Of a stretch of 64,000 nucleotides of DNA, positions 1-8,722 are shown piece by piece. The translations under genes and the position numbers were made by a program. Within the stretch, counting starts at the first letter, position 1; the number at the start of each line of letters is the position of its first letter. Source of the stretch: CAVOEB01 sp965249645 (lineage in GTDB: Bacteria; Pseudomonadota; Alphaproteobacteria; UBA828; JAPUJA01); contig CBDFML010000010.1 in NCBI GenBank assembly GCA_965249645.1, forward strand, positions 310,001 to 374,000, in the 5' to 3' direction. The notes beneath the pieces were generated by a model. It was not told the origin of the DNA. It did not search any database and was given only the letters and a program-made list of their open reading frames with translations.

Positions 1-373
1 GCTCGACCGCTTCCTCGGGATAGCCCGTAACCCGGTCGAGCCGATTGGCGACTAGGAGCAGCGCCTGACCCATGTCGTGGCTGGTCTCGAACTCGAGGGT
101 GACCTCGCCGAAGCTGTCCTGCGAGCTGCTGACCATGCTGGCCAGCCCTTCGAGCCCCTTGAGCACCTCTTCCTGGCGGTTGACGATCTCGCGTTCGACC
201 TCCACGGGCGAGGCGCCCGGCCAGGTCGTGCTCACGGTGATCACCGGCTCGCGCACGTCCGGGGTCAGTTGGATCGGGATTTGCGCCAGGCCCACCATGC
301 CGAACATGATGACCATGAGCACCGCCGCGACGACGGCGATCGGTCTCTCGATCGCGAGCCGGATGAGGTTCAT
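1..373 (-). CDS. RND efflux transporter permease, HAE1/AcrB type, N-terminal part
   Basis: Partial gene: only the first 124 codons lie in the window and the rest runs off the left edge. The start begins MNLIRLAIERPIAVVAAVLM, the typical cytoplasmic N-terminus and first membrane helix of an RND pump. It is followed by the periplasmic porter start with the family signature in which a Pro-Gly-Ala-Ser-Pro turn precedes VEREIV (the region WPGASPVEVEREI). Proteins of this family exchange protons for drugs, dyes, metals or lipids across the inner membrane as trimers coupled to a periplasmic adaptor. The adaptor gene ends 6 bp upstream of this start, so the two form one operon. The substrate cannot be told from this fragment. 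Confidence 0.88.
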   Translation of the reverse strand, partial: MNLIRLAIERPIAVVAAVLMVIMFGMVGLAQIPIQLTPDVREPVITVSTTWPGASPVEVEREIVNRQEEVLKGLEGLASMVSSSQDSFGEVTLEFETSHDMGQALLLVANRLDRVTGYPEEAVE

Positions 374-379
374 CGCGGA

Positions 380-1540
380 CTAGTCGACCGTTACCGGCAG
401 TTGGCGGCCCATGTCGGCTCCATTGAATGTAATTTTCTGGAAAGGGTACAATCGCTCGTTGCCCCGGATCACCACCAGGTCGCCGTCGCCAAGTCCACTG
501 ATCACTTCGAAGCGCCCGCCCAGCGTCGTACCCAACACCACGGTCCGGGGCTCGGCCTGGGGGCGGCCCAGGCTGTCCTTGCCCACGAAATAGACGTAGC
601 GCCCGTCCTCGCCGTGGATCACCGCGTCCTTGTGCACGGTCATAATGCCCTCATCGTGTCCCATCGGCACCGCCACGGTCACGCTCTGGTTGGCGGCGAG
701 CAGGCCCGTCGGGCCGTCAAGCACCGGCACGAAGCGCACCGGCCGGGTCCGCGTGAGCGCGTCTTCCTCGGGCACGAGGGCGCGCACAATCGCCTGATAG
801 GTTCCGCCGCCCGCGATTTCGATCTCGACCACGCTGCCCGGCTCCAGCCCGGCCAGCCGGTCGGTCGGCACGTTGGCCTCGATCTCCAGCTTGTCGACAT
901 TGATCAGCGTCACGACATCCTCGCCCAAATTCACATATTCGCCGGCCGCGGTGAGCCTTTCGGTCACTACGCCGTCGTAGGGTGCGCGGATATCCATGTT
1001 GTAGAGGTCGATCTCCACCAGCCGCAGGCTTGCTTGCGCGCGGACCCGTCGCGCCTCGGCTTCGGCCAGCACGCCCGTCGCGGCGGCGACGGTCTGGCGC
1101 GCGTCGTCAAAGCGCGCTTGCGAAAACGCCGCGGAATCCCTAGCCTGCAAGGCTTCCAGGCGGTCGAGCTCCTGGCGTGCCAACGCGACGTCGGCGGTGG
1201 CGGTCTCTACCGCCGCGTAGCTTTCTTCGACGTCCGCGGCGGACTGGTCGAGCACGGTCAGCAACCGGCCCTTCAGCAGCTCCACAAGCACGTCGCCCTT
1301 GGTCACCCGATCGCCGACCTGGACATGCACGGTTTCCACCGCGCCGCTGATTTGCGCGGCGACAGTCCCCGCCTGGCTGGTGACCAGCCGCCCCATGACC
1401 GGTGCCGTCTGCGAGAGGGGTTCGACGATCACTGCATCGACCTCGACCACGGCCGCGTCCTCCTGGGCCTGTGCCGGAAAGGCAGCTAGGCCGAGAAGCA
1501 GGGCAAGCGCGATAAGAAATTTTCGTGTCGGTAGGGGCAT
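380..1540 (-). CDS. RND efflux periplasmic adaptor (membrane fusion protein)
   Basis: Adaptor subunit linking the inner-membrane RND pump to an outer-membrane channel. The chosen ATG gives 386 residues beginning with a clear signal peptide (MPLPTRKFLIALALLLGL, then AAFPAQAQ). An ATG 16 codons upstream would put a charged tail before the signal and is less likely. After the signal come a lipoyl/barrel half (AVIVEPLSQTAPVMGRL), a long alpha-hairpin rich in Ala, Glu and Arg (roughly residues 80-165), the second barrel half (IRAPYDGVVTERL) and C-terminal beta domains. Position directly before the permease gene (6 bp gap) supports the pairing. No outer-membrane factor gene is visible in the window. 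Confidence 0.88.
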   Translation of the reverse strand: MPLPTRKFLIALALLLGLAAFPAQAQEDAAVVEVDAVIVEPLSQTAPVMGRLVTSQAGTVAAQISGAVETVHVQVGDRVTKGDVLVELLKGRLLTVLDQSAADVEESYAAVETATADVALARQELDRLEALQARDSAAFSQARFDDARQTVAAATGVLAEAEARRVRAQASLRLVEIDLYNMDIRAPYDGVVTERLTAAGEYVNLGEDVVTLINVDKLEIEANVPTDRLAGLEPGSVVEIEIAGGGTYQAIVRALVPEEDALTRTRPVRFVPVLDGPTGLLAANQSVTVAVPMGHDEGIMTVHKDAVIHGEDGRYVYFVGKDSLGRPQAEPRTVVLGTTLGGRFEVISGLGDGDLVVIRGNERLYPFQKITFNGADMGRQLPVTVD

Positions 1541-1649
1541 GATTGTCGAGTTTACGGTTTGGTATGTTGGTGAGGGCGGCGCATTCAACTCCGCCGGGAC
1601 GCCTCATGCAAGTCCCGCACGGGCCTTGCCCGACCGGGCCGCGGCGCGT

Positions 1650-2345
1650 CTAGTCCAGATCGCTGTCCTCGATCAACTGCCGCAGGACGTCTGGCTTAAG
1701 GATGCGGAGCGTTTTTCCCGTTCGCTCGATGATCCCGGCATCGTCGAGCTGCTTCAAGACCCGGGCAACGGTCTCGCACGAGGTGCTGGCGCGCGCCGCG
1801 ATGTCCTTGTGCGTGGGCAGGGTTGCTATCGCCAGCTCGCCGTTTTGCTTTTCTTCGAGCTCGGCGAGGTGCAGGGTTTCCTGCTGCACCCTTTGGACCG
1901 CGCACAGAGTCGATAGATCCATGATCCGGTTGTCGCACAGGCGCACGATATGAGCGAGCCGCTCGATGACGCGCATGGCGAGCCGTGGATGTTCGAGCAG
2001 CAGCGGCTCGAAGCGCGAGCGCGGCAGCGAGGCGATCAGGCTCTTCCCGGCCGCCACCACGTTGGCCGAACGTGGTTTGCCGTCGATCGCGGCGAGCTCG
2101 CCGAAATAGCCACCCTGGCGAACTCGCGCAAAGGCGATCTCGCGGCCGGTCATCGAATAGTTCACCACTTGGACTTCACCGTTGACGACGAAATAGACGT
2201 CGCGGGAATCACTGTCCCGATCGAGGATTTGTTCGTCGCGCGAATAGATTCGCCAGTTGCAGCTTTTTTCGATCGACCGCAACGCGTCGGCGGACAGGCC
2301 GTCCAGCAGGCCAATGCCTGTTAAGGATTGCTCGCTCGCATCCAC
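1650..2345 (-). CDS. Crp/Fnr family transcriptional regulator
   Basis: About 231 residues with an N-terminal cyclic-nucleotide-binding-type beta roll (includes GEVQVVNYS and GGYFGELAAIDGKPRSANVVA) and a C-terminal winged helix (THKDIAARASTSCETVARVLKQL as recognition region). The GTG at 2345 was preferred because AGGG lies 7 bases before it. A TTG 14 codons upstream has no ribosome site. The Fnr-type N-terminal cysteine cluster is absent, so it is not an oxygen-sensing [4Fe-4S] Fnr. A cAMP-like or other small ligand, or redox sensing by single cysteines, is possible. It is transcribed toward the RND operon, with a 109-bp gap before the adaptor start, and may regulate it. Confidence 0.85.
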   Translation of the reverse strand: MDASEQSLTGIGLLDGLSADALRSIEKSCNWRIYSRDEQILDRDSDSRDVYFVVNGEVQVVNYSMTGREIAFARVRQGGYFGELAAIDGKPRSANVVAAGKSLIASLPRSRFEPLLLEHPRLAMRVIERLAHIVRLCDNRIMDLSTLCAVQRVQQETLHLAELEEKQNGELAIATLPTHKDIAARASTSCETVARVLKQLDDAGIIERTGKTLRILKPDVLRQLIEDSDLD

Positions 2346-2504
2346 TGTGTTTTCCCTGTCCCTGAGGCTGGACCCCCGCGCGCCCAAGGGTGCGCGATAT
2401 AAGCCCCATCTACGTCGCCTGCCTATGTCGAACGTTATAATCTAGTCCGTTTTGGGCAGGAATTTCGATTTTCTTTTGCCCGGATTTTAGAGTTGATTTT
2501 GCCC

Positions 2505-2909
2505 TCAGCGACCGTCCAACAGGCGTCGCAGGGCCTCGATTTCCGGGTCGGCGAGCCGTTTGCCGGCCCGGGCCTCGTCCGGCGTCAGGAACATCAGCTC
2601 GATCGGCTCGTGATCGGGCACCACCGGCTCGCCGTCCGCCTCGATGGCGTAATAGAGCGGCGAATAAGGCCCGTCCGTCCACTGGCTGTGCAGCGTGCCC
2701 GGCGCGTGCAGCAGGCCCAGAAGCCGGATCGCAAGTCCGGTTTCCTCACGGTATTCGCGAACCAATGCGGCCTCCGGCGTCTCGTTGCGCTCCACGCCGC
2801 CACCGGGGAATTTCCACACCGGTAGGCCCCTGACCGTCTCGGCGGCGATCAGGATACGGCCCTCGCGCAGCCACAGGCCGTAGGCACGCAGATTTTCGGG
2901 GCCTCTCAT
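2505..2909 (-). CDS. Nudix hydrolase
   Basis: A 134-residue single-domain Nudix protein. The box runs from about residue 36: Gly-Gly-Gly-Val-Glu, then ETPEAALVREYREETGL, matching GX5EX7REUXEEXGU with all catalytic glutamates. These enzymes hydrolyse nucleoside diphosphates linked to another moiety, using Mg2+. The sequence does not name the substrate. The ATG lies 13 bp after the stop of the upstream methyltransferase gene, so the two probably share a transcript. Confidence 0.87.
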   Translation of the reverse strand: MRGPENLRAYGLWLREGRILIAAETVRGLPVWKFPGGGVERNETPEAALVREYREETGLAIRLLGLLHAPGTLHSQWTDGPYSPLYYAIEADGEPVVPDHEPIELMFLTPDEARAGKRLADPEIEALRRLLDGR

Positions 2910-2922
2910 GTCGCCTGACCTC

Positions 2923-3531
2923 TCACGTCACCCTGATGACCAGAAGTTTGATGATATCGCGGAACACGAAGCGCCGCTCGATGAGTTCGAGCCCGGCCAC
3001 GCGCACGACATGCTCTTCTGTCCTTCGCTCGAATCCCGCGCCGAAGGCCAGTCGCACCCACGGGGCCCACAGGCGCATGACGAAGCGGGCAAAAGGATCG
3101 GCCGATAGGGTGTACTCCATCAGGCGAAGCTCGCCGCCGGGCCGCGTGATCCGCGCGAGCTCAGCCAGCGCCGGCGTCTGATCTGCCTCGTCCAGCACGC
3201 AGAACAGGAAGGTCGCAACTGCCGCATCGAACGCATCGTCGTCGAAGGCGGTGGCGCACACGTCCATCAGGGCAAGATTCACCCTGCGGCCCAGCCGCTC
3301 CCGGCGGCGCTTGGCGCGCGCCAGCATCGCCGGCGAGATGTCGATGCCCGTAACCTCGGCGCCCTCGGGATAGAACCGGATGTTCCGGCCCGTGCCCGCG
3401 CCGGCGTCGAGCAGCCGGCCCGAGAGCCCCTCGAAGGCGGCGGGGCGCAGCCGCCGGTAGCGGAACAACTCGAAGGGCAGGTCAAGCAGGTCGTAGAAGC
3501 GGGCAATCCGGCGGTAGCGCGCTGCGCTCAT
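2923..3531 (-). CDS. Class I SAM-dependent methyltransferase (UbiE/phospholipid N-methyltransferase-like)
   Basis: 202 residues from the ATG at 3531; the open frame extends further upstream but that part is Arg-rich and overlaps the amidase gene. Motif I is LLDAGAGTGRNIRFY near residue 38, followed by the acidic GIDISPAMLARA motif that binds the SAM ribose, and a post-motif region ARITRPGGELRLMEY typical of the UbiE/COQ5 and phosphatidylethanolamine methyltransferase group. The hydrophobic C-terminal third (FARFVMRLWAPWVRLAFG) suggests a lipid or membrane-associated substrate. It precedes the Nudix gene by 13 bp. Confidence 0.85.
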   Translation of the reverse strand: MSAARYRRIARFYDLLDLPFELFRYRRLRPAAFEGLSGRLLDAGAGTGRNIRFYPEGAEVTGIDISPAMLARAKRRRERLGRRVNLALMDVCATAFDDDAFDAAVATFLFCVLDEADQTPALAELARITRPGGELRLMEYTLSADPFARFVMRLWAPWVRLAFGAGFERRTEEHVVRVAGLELIERRFVFRDIIKLLVIRVT

Positions 3532-3586
3532 GGCCCCAGCATACGCGAAAGCGGCCGGGCGCTGGCGGGTTCTGCGGTTTGGTCCC

Positions 3587-5011
3587 CTAGAGCGCGGGCC
3601 GCGTCTGCGCCGAGTGATAAAGCGGCATCTGGCGCTCCAGTTCGGCGGCGACCCGAAACACCGTTGCGTCGTCGTAGGTCCGCGCCACCAGCTCGACGCC
3701 CGTCGGCACGCCGTTGGCCGCGAAGCCCGACGGCACGGCAAGCGCCGGACAGCGGCTGAAGACGTCGAAATACCAGGTCATGATCACGTCGTTGGTCGTT
3801 TGCGGCTTGCCGTTTACGCTCAGGCAGGGCTCGTCGTCGGGCGCCTCGGCGGGAAACTCGGTGGTTGCCACGGTTGGAGCCAGGAACGCGTCGACCCGCT
3901 CCAGCAGCGGGCCGAACTCGGTCCAGGCTTTGCCCGCCGCCGTCATCAGGTCGTGGAACATGGCCGGTGTGGTCGCCACATTCCGCGCGGTGATCCCGAC
4001 CGTGTAATCGCACACCAGGTGCGGGAAGCGCTCGACCGCATCGGCGAACTCGTTGGCGTAGATCAGGTTGCCCCAAAAGAAGGCCTTGGCAAAGATTTCA
4101 GCCGCCCAGGGGGTTGCCACCTCTTCCACGCTCGCACCCGCGTCGCGCAGCATCTCCACGGTGGCCAGCGTATTGGCTCGCACGTCGTCGCTGACCTCGT
4201 GGGCGTCCATATCGACCGAATAGGCGATTTTGAGCCCCTTCACGTCGCCGGCGTTGCCCGAAAGCTTCACCCGTTGGCGGATCGTCGCGTGGTCGAGAGG
4301 ATGATAACCCGACGTGATGTCCTGCATCAGTGCCGCGTCGGCGAGCGTCCGGGTCATCGGCCCATGATGCATGAAGGCATCGAGGCTCAGCTCGGGGCTT
4401 TGCGGATTGCGCCCGTAGGGCGGCTTGTAGCCGACCACGCCGCACATCCCCGCGGGCATGCGGATCGAGCCGGCGCTGTCGCTGCCTGTGGCCAGCGTCG
4501 TCGTGCCCGCGGCCACGGCGGCTGCCGAGCCGCCCGAGGAGGCGCCCGACGTGATTTCCGGGTTCCAGGGATTGCACGTCGTGCCGTGCAGCCGCGACGT
4601 GCAGGTCCACGGCCAGACGAACTCGGGGCAGGTCGTCTGGGCGTGGATGACGGCGCCCGCCTTCACCAGCCGCTCGACCATGGGATCGGTGATCTCCGCG
4701 ATCCGGTTCTCGAAGATCAGCGAGCCCACGGTCTGGCGCTTGCCCTTGATCGCCGTGTCTTCCTTGACCGCGAGGGGCAATCCCTCCAGTCGGCGGAGCC
4801 GTCCGTCCGTCTTCATGTAGCGGGCTTCAGCCTTCTTCGCCGCGGCCCGCGCCTCGTCGAAATGGCAATAGGCCAGTGCGTTGACGGTAGGCTCCACCGC
4901 CTCGGCGCGCGCGATCAGGGCGTCGAGCAACTCCACGGGCGACAGACTGCGCTCGCGAAACCGCGCCAGCGCCTCCGTGCCGGAGAGGTAGCAAAGATCG
5001 AGATCGGTCAT
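3587..5011 (-). CDS. Amidase (amidase signature family)
   Basis: 474 residues from the ATG at 5011, chosen for the GGGGGA ribosome site just before it; the open frame continues 41 codons upstream without support. Amidase-signature enzymes cleave C-N bonds with a Ser-cisSer-Lys triad. The lysine is Lys83 (GLPLAVKEDTAIKG), the Gly/Ser loop is SGASSGGSAAAVAAG near 155-170, and the nucleophile is Ser182 (GSDSAGSIRMPAG). The family includes GatA, fatty amide hydrolase and aryl-acylamidases. No GatB or GatC gene is adjacent, so this is a stand-alone amidase with unknown substrate. It is divergent from the DUF488 gene. Confidence 0.87.
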   Translation of the reverse strand: MTDLDLCYLSGTEALARFRERSLSPVELLDALIARAEAVEPTVNALAYCHFDEARAAAKKAEARYMKTDGRLRRLEGLPLAVKEDTAIKGKRQTVGSLIFENRIAEITDPMVERLVKAGAVIHAQTTCPEFVWPWTCTSRLHGTTCNPWNPEITSGASSGGSAAAVAAGTTTLATGSDSAGSIRMPAGMCGVVGYKPPYGRNPQSPELSLDAFMHHGPMTRTLADAALMQDITSGYHPLDHATIRQRVKLSGNAGDVKGLKIAYSVDMDAHEVSDDVRANTLATVEMLRDAGASVEEVATPWAAEIFAKAFFWGNLIYANEFADAVERFPHLVCDYTVGITARNVATTPAMFHDLMTAAGKAWTEFGPLLERVDAFLAPTVATTEFPAEAPDDEPCLSVNGKPQTTNDVIMTWYFDVFSRCPALAVPSGFAANGVPTGVELVARTYDDATVFRVAAELERQMPLYHSAQTRPAL

Positions 5012-5151
5012 GGCTAATCCCCCTAGATATCGTCCCCTAAGCTTTCCTGTGAACAGGATATGCTGAAGCAGGCGGCTAACGTAGCGTAAAATTGACTGAC
5101 CGATCACGATCCGGCCGCTGGGCGCTTTTGCCAAAAATGAGCGGGATTGCC

Positions 5152-5514
5152 ATGGCCTCGCCGCGAATTAAACTAAAACGGGTCTACGAAGCCCCCTCCA
5201 AAGCCGACGGCGTGCGGATCCTTGTAGAGCGCCTGTGGCCGCGAGGCCTGAGCAAGGCCGACGCGGCGCTCGATCATTGGATCAAAGACATTGCCCCGAG
5301 CGCGGGTTTGCGAACCTGGTTCGGGCATCGACCCGAGCGCTGGGACGAATTTCGCCGCCGCTACCGGCTGGAACTGACCGAGAACCGCGTGGCCGTGGAC
5401 GATTTGCGCGAGCTGTGCGTCGGGCAATCCGTCACATTCGTCTTCGCGGCACGCGATTTGGAACAAAACGGAGCGGCGGTGCTCCGAGAGTTTCTTTCGC
5501 CTGAGACCGGATAA
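5152..5514 (+). CDS. DUF488 family protein
   Basis: 120 residues from the ATG at 5152, which has GGGA five bases before it; alternative in-frame starts lie at 5137 and 5092. The family hallmark RVYEAPSKADGVRILVERLWPRG is split here as RVYEAP and DGVRILVERLWPRG near the N-terminus, followed by a conserved WFGHRPERWDEFRRRY segment and a short beta-strand VTFVFAARD. Members are small cytosolic proteins of unknown biochemistry. It stands alone between the divergent amidase gene and the aco operon. Confidence 0.85.
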   Translation: MASPRIKLKRVYEAPSKADGVRILVERLWPRGLSKADAALDHWIKDIAPSAGLRTWFGHRPERWDEFRRRYRLELTENRVAVDDLRELCVGQSVTFVFAARDLEQNGAAVLREFLSPETG

Positions 5515-5639
5515 CGCGCGCTCGCCCAAGGCGCGACGGGGGATGCGGGCCCGAATTATCTTGTCCGGCCTGTCAATTTGCTTTGCCTGTCCCCGCTCCC
5601 GCGCGCTAGAACCGGTCAATCACTCCAGGGAGACATCCC

Positions 5640-6671
5640 GTGTCCACTTCCAGCGTCGGCCCGGCGGTCGGCATCCTCGCCAATCCCGCCTCGGGCCGCG
5701 ACATTCGCCGCCTCGTCGCCCAGGCATCGGTGTTCCAGACCGCCGAGAAATCGAACATGGTCGCGCGCACCATGGCCGGGCTGGCCGCCGTGGGCGTGAC
5801 CCGTGTGTTTATGATGCCCGATCTCGGCGGTATTGCGGGCGGTGTCAACCGCGCGATCCAGATCCACGACAACACGTCCGTCGATCCCTGGCCCGCCATG
5901 ACCTTCCTCGATATGGAGATCGAGCAGGCACCTATCGACACGCTGCGCGCGGTCGACATGATGATAGAGGCGGGCGCTGCCGCGATCGTCGTGCTCGGCG
6001 GCGACGGCACCAACCGGCTGGTCGCGTCGGTCTGCGGCGAGATCCCCATGATGCCGCTCTCGACCGGCACCAACAACGTCTTCCCCGCGCTGCGCGAGGC
6101 CACCATCGCGGGCCTCGCCGCCGGGCTCGTCGCCACCGGGCGCGTCGATGCGGCCACGGGGTGCCGGCGCAACAAGGTCCTGCGCGTCGCGCTCAACGGC
6201 GAGACGCGCGATCTCGCCCTGGTCGATCTCTGCGTCTCGGGCGAGCTTCATGTCGGCTCCAGGGCGCTGTGGAAGGCCGACAGCCTCGAAGAGCTGTTCG
6301 TCTGTTTCGCCGAGGCCGACGCCATCGGCCTCGATTCCATCGCCGGGCTGATCCGGCCCGTCGGCCGCGACGACGCCATCGGTCTGCGCCTGCGCCTGGG
6401 CAAACCCGACGGCGCGCCCCGGGTCGTCACGGCGCCCATCGGGCCGGGGCTGATCGCGCCCGTGGGCGTCTACGAGGTCGCCGAGCTGCACCCCGGCCAA
6501 CCGGTCGCGCTCGCGACCCGCCAAGGCGTCATTGCTCTGGATGGCGAGAGAGAGATAGAATTCAGCCCAAAGGATCGGATCGAGGTGCGGTTGGAGAGCA
6601 ACGGGCCGCTCACCGTCGATATCGATCGCGTCATGCGCCACGCGGCGGAAGCCGGCCTGCTCGCGGGCTGA
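5640..6671 (+). CDS. acoX: AcoX-like ATP-NAD kinase family protein of an acetoin catabolism operon
   Basis: 343 residues from a GTG preceded by AGGGAG. It has the NAD-kinase/diacylglycerol-kinase nucleotide motif GGDGTNR near residue 121 and the second motif STGTNNVFP near residue 140, with the N-terminal GILANPASGRDIRR strand. AcoX proteins are encoded first in acetoin dehydrogenase operons and their reaction is not well defined. The gene is followed by acoA (36 bp), acoB and acoC, which fixes the assignment. No kinase activity can be claimed from sequence alone. Confidence 0.88.
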   Translation: MSTSSVGPAVGILANPASGRDIRRLVAQASVFQTAEKSNMVARTMAGLAAVGVTRVFMMPDLGGIAGGVNRAIQIHDNTSVDPWPAMTFLDMEIEQAPIDTLRAVDMMIEAGAAAIVVLGGDGTNRLVASVCGEIPMMPLSTGTNNVFPALREATIAGLAAGLVATGRVDAATGCRRNKVLRVALNGETRDLALVDLCVSGELHVGSRALWKADSLEELFVCFAEADAIGLDSIAGLIRPVGRDDAIGLRLRLGKPDGAPRVVTAPIGPGLIAPVGVYEVAELHPGQPVALATRQGVIALDGEREIEFSPKDRIEVRLESNGPLTVDIDRVMRHAAEAGLLAG

Positions 6672-6707
6672 ACTGCGCCGCCGCCATTCAGGGGGAGATC
6701 ACGACCC

Positions 6708-7676
6708 ATGCAGCTCAGCAAGGACGACCTGCTCGAGGCCTACCGCATCATGCGCACCATCCGCGAATTCGAGGAGCGTGTGCACACCGAGTTCGCTACC
6801 GGCACAATCCCGGGCTTCGTCCATCTTTACGCCGGCGAGGAGGCCTGCGCCGCGGGCGTCTGCCTCCATCTGGAGAACGACGACGCCATCGCCAGCACCC
6901 ATCGCGGTCACGGCCATTGCATCGCCAAGGGCTGCGACGTCGACGGCATGATGGCCGAGATCTACGGCAAATCCACGGGGCTGTGCGCGGGCAAGGGCGG
7001 CTCCATGCATATCGCCGACCTCAATGTCGGCATGCTGGGCGCAAACGGCATCGTCGGCGGCGGCTCGCCGCTGATCTGCGGCGCCGGGCTCGCGGCCAAG
7101 GTCCGGGGCAACAAGAACGTCGCCGTGGCCTTCTTCGGCGACGGCGGCTCGAATCAGGGCACCACGCTGGAAAGCCTCAACCTCGCCAAGGTCTGGAACC
7201 TGCCTTGCGTCTTCGTCTGCGAGAACAACGGCTACGCCGAGGCGACCGCGAGCAAATGGTCGGTCTCGTGCGACAACGTGGCCGACCGGGCCGCCGGTTT
7301 CGGCATGCCGGGCGTCGTGGTCGACGGCCATGATTTCTTTGCCGTCCACGAGGCGGCGGGCGAGGCCATCGAACGGGCGCGCGCGGGCGGCGGCCCGTCG
7401 CTTGTCGAACTCAAGGTCAACCGCTATTTCGGCCATTTCGAGGGCGACGCCCAGACCTACCGCCCCGAGGACGAGGTCAAGAATCTGCGCGCCAACCGCG
7501 ATTGCCTCAGCCTTTTCCGGGCGCGCGTGACCGAGACGGGCCAGCTCGAGGCGGCCCAGCTAGACGCCATCGACGCCGAGGTCGGAACGCTCATCGACGG
7601 CTCGGTCGAAAAGGCCGTCGCGGCGGCCAAACCCGCCGCCGAGGAACTTGTGACCGACGTCTATATCAATTACTGA
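6708..7676 (+). CDS. acoA: Acetoin:2,6-dichlorophenolindophenol oxidoreductase alpha subunit (E1 alpha, TPP-dependent)
   Basis: 322 residues, ATG with GGGGGAGA upstream. It is the alpha chain of the TPP-dependent E1 that cleaves acetoin to acetaldehyde and a C2 unit passed to the lipoyl E2. The thiamine diphosphate motif begins with GDGGSNQG and ends with CENNGYAEAT about 30 residues later, matching GDG-X(about 26)-NN. The His-containing loop THRGHGHCIAKG and GKGGSMHI are also conserved. A 2-oxoacid E1 is the alternative, but acoX and the hydrolase-fused E2 next door favour acetoin. Confidence 0.9.
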   Translation: MQLSKDDLLEAYRIMRTIREFEERVHTEFATGTIPGFVHLYAGEEACAAGVCLHLENDDAIASTHRGHGHCIAKGCDVDGMMAEIYGKSTGLCAGKGGSMHIADLNVGMLGANGIVGGGSPLICGAGLAAKVRGNKNVAVAFFGDGGSNQGTTLESLNLAKVWNLPCVFVCENNGYAEATASKWSVSCDNVADRAAGFGMPGVVVDGHDFFAVHEAAGEAIERARAGGGPSLVELKVNRYFGHFEGDAQTYRPEDEVKNLRANRDCLSLFRARVTETGQLEAAQLDAIDAEVGTLIDGSVEKAVAAAKPAAEELVTDVYINY

Positions 7677-7708
7677 GCGCATCGGCGCTTCCAGGGGAGA
7701 TCACGACA

Positions 7709-8722
7709 ATGGCTCGAACAATTACCTACCAGCAGGCGATCAACGAGGCGCTCGACCAGGAAATGACGCGCGATCCTTCCGTCATCGTCATGGGCGAAGA
7801 TGTCGTCGGCGGCCAGGGCGCCGGCGGCGAGATGGATGCCTGGGGCGGCGTGCTCGGCATCACCAAGGGGCTCTACGAAAGGCACCCCAACCAGATCATG
7901 GACACGCCGATCACCGAATCTGCGTTCATCGGTGCCGCCGTGGGGGCTGCGACCCAGGGCATGCGCCCGGTCGCCGAGCTGATGTTTTGCGACTTTTTAG
8001 GGGTCTGCTTCGACCAGATGTACAACCAGGCCGCCAAGTTCCGCTACATGTTCGGCGGCAAGGCCGAAACCCCGCTCGTTGTGCGCACCATGATCGGTGC
8101 GGGCTTTCGCGCGGCGGCCCAGCATTCCCAGTCTCTCTACTCGGTGTTCACCCACGTGCCGGGGCTGAAATGCGTCGTGCCGTCCTCGCCATACGACGTT
8201 AAGGGTCTGCTCATCGCGTCGATCCGCGACAACGACCCGATCATCTTTTTCGAGCACAAGATGCTCTACACCATGGAAGGCGACGTGCCCGAAGAACCCT
8301 ACGTCATCCCGCTGGGCGAGGCTTCTGTCACCCGCGAGGGCGGCGACGTCACCATCGTCACGCTGGGCCGGATGGTCCATCTCGCGGGCGAGGCGGCGGA
8401 CGCGCTGGCGAAAGAGGGCATCGAATGCGAGATCGTCGATCTGCGCACGACCTCGCCCCTCGACGAAGACACGATACTCGAATCCGTCGAAAACACGGGC
8501 CGCGTGGTCGTCGTCGACGAGGCCAATCCGCGCTGCTCGGTGGCCACCGACATCTCGGCGCTGATCGCGCAAGAGGCCTTCGGCGCGCTCAAGGCGCCGG
8601 TTCGGATGGTCACCGCGCCCCATTCGCCGGTGCCCTTTTCCGACGCGCTGGAAGATCTCTACATCCCGAGCGCCGAGCAAATTGCCGCGGCCGTGCGCGA
8701 CGTCGCGGGGTATGGCAAATGA
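7709..8722 (+). CDS. acoB: Acetoin dehydrogenase E1 beta subunit
   Basis: 337 residues from the ATG at 7709 (AGGGGAGA upstream). The longer open frame starting in acoA is a shadow. It has the transketolase-like pyrimidine domain (ITYQQAINEALDQEM, VIVMGEDVVGG, DTPITESAFIGAAVGAA) and the C-terminal domain (VVDEANPRCSVATDISAL). It forms the alpha2beta2 E1 with AcoA. Its TGA overlaps the acoC ATG as ATGA, so the two are translationally coupled. Confidence 0.91.
   Translation: MARTITYQQAINEALDQEMTRDPSVIVMGEDVVGGQGAGGEMDAWGGVLGITKGLYERHPNQIMDTPITESAFIGAAVGAATQGMRPVAELMFCDFLGVCFDQMYNQAAKFRYMFGGKAETPLVVRTMIGAGFRAAAQHSQSLYSVFTHVPGLKCVVPSSPYDVKGLLIASIRDNDPIIFFEHKMLYTMEGDVPEEPYVIPLGEASVTREGGDVTIVTLGRMVHLAGEAADALAKEGIECEIVDLRTTSPLDEDTILESVENTGRVVVVDEANPRCSVATDISALIAQEAFGALKAPVRMVTAPHSPVPFSDALEDLYIPSAEQIAAAVRDVAGYGK

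Noticed and set aside
2346..2387. TTG start at 2387 for the Crp/Fnr gene
   Set aside because: It adds 14 unsupported residues and has no ribosome site, whereas the GTG at 2345 has AGGG in place.
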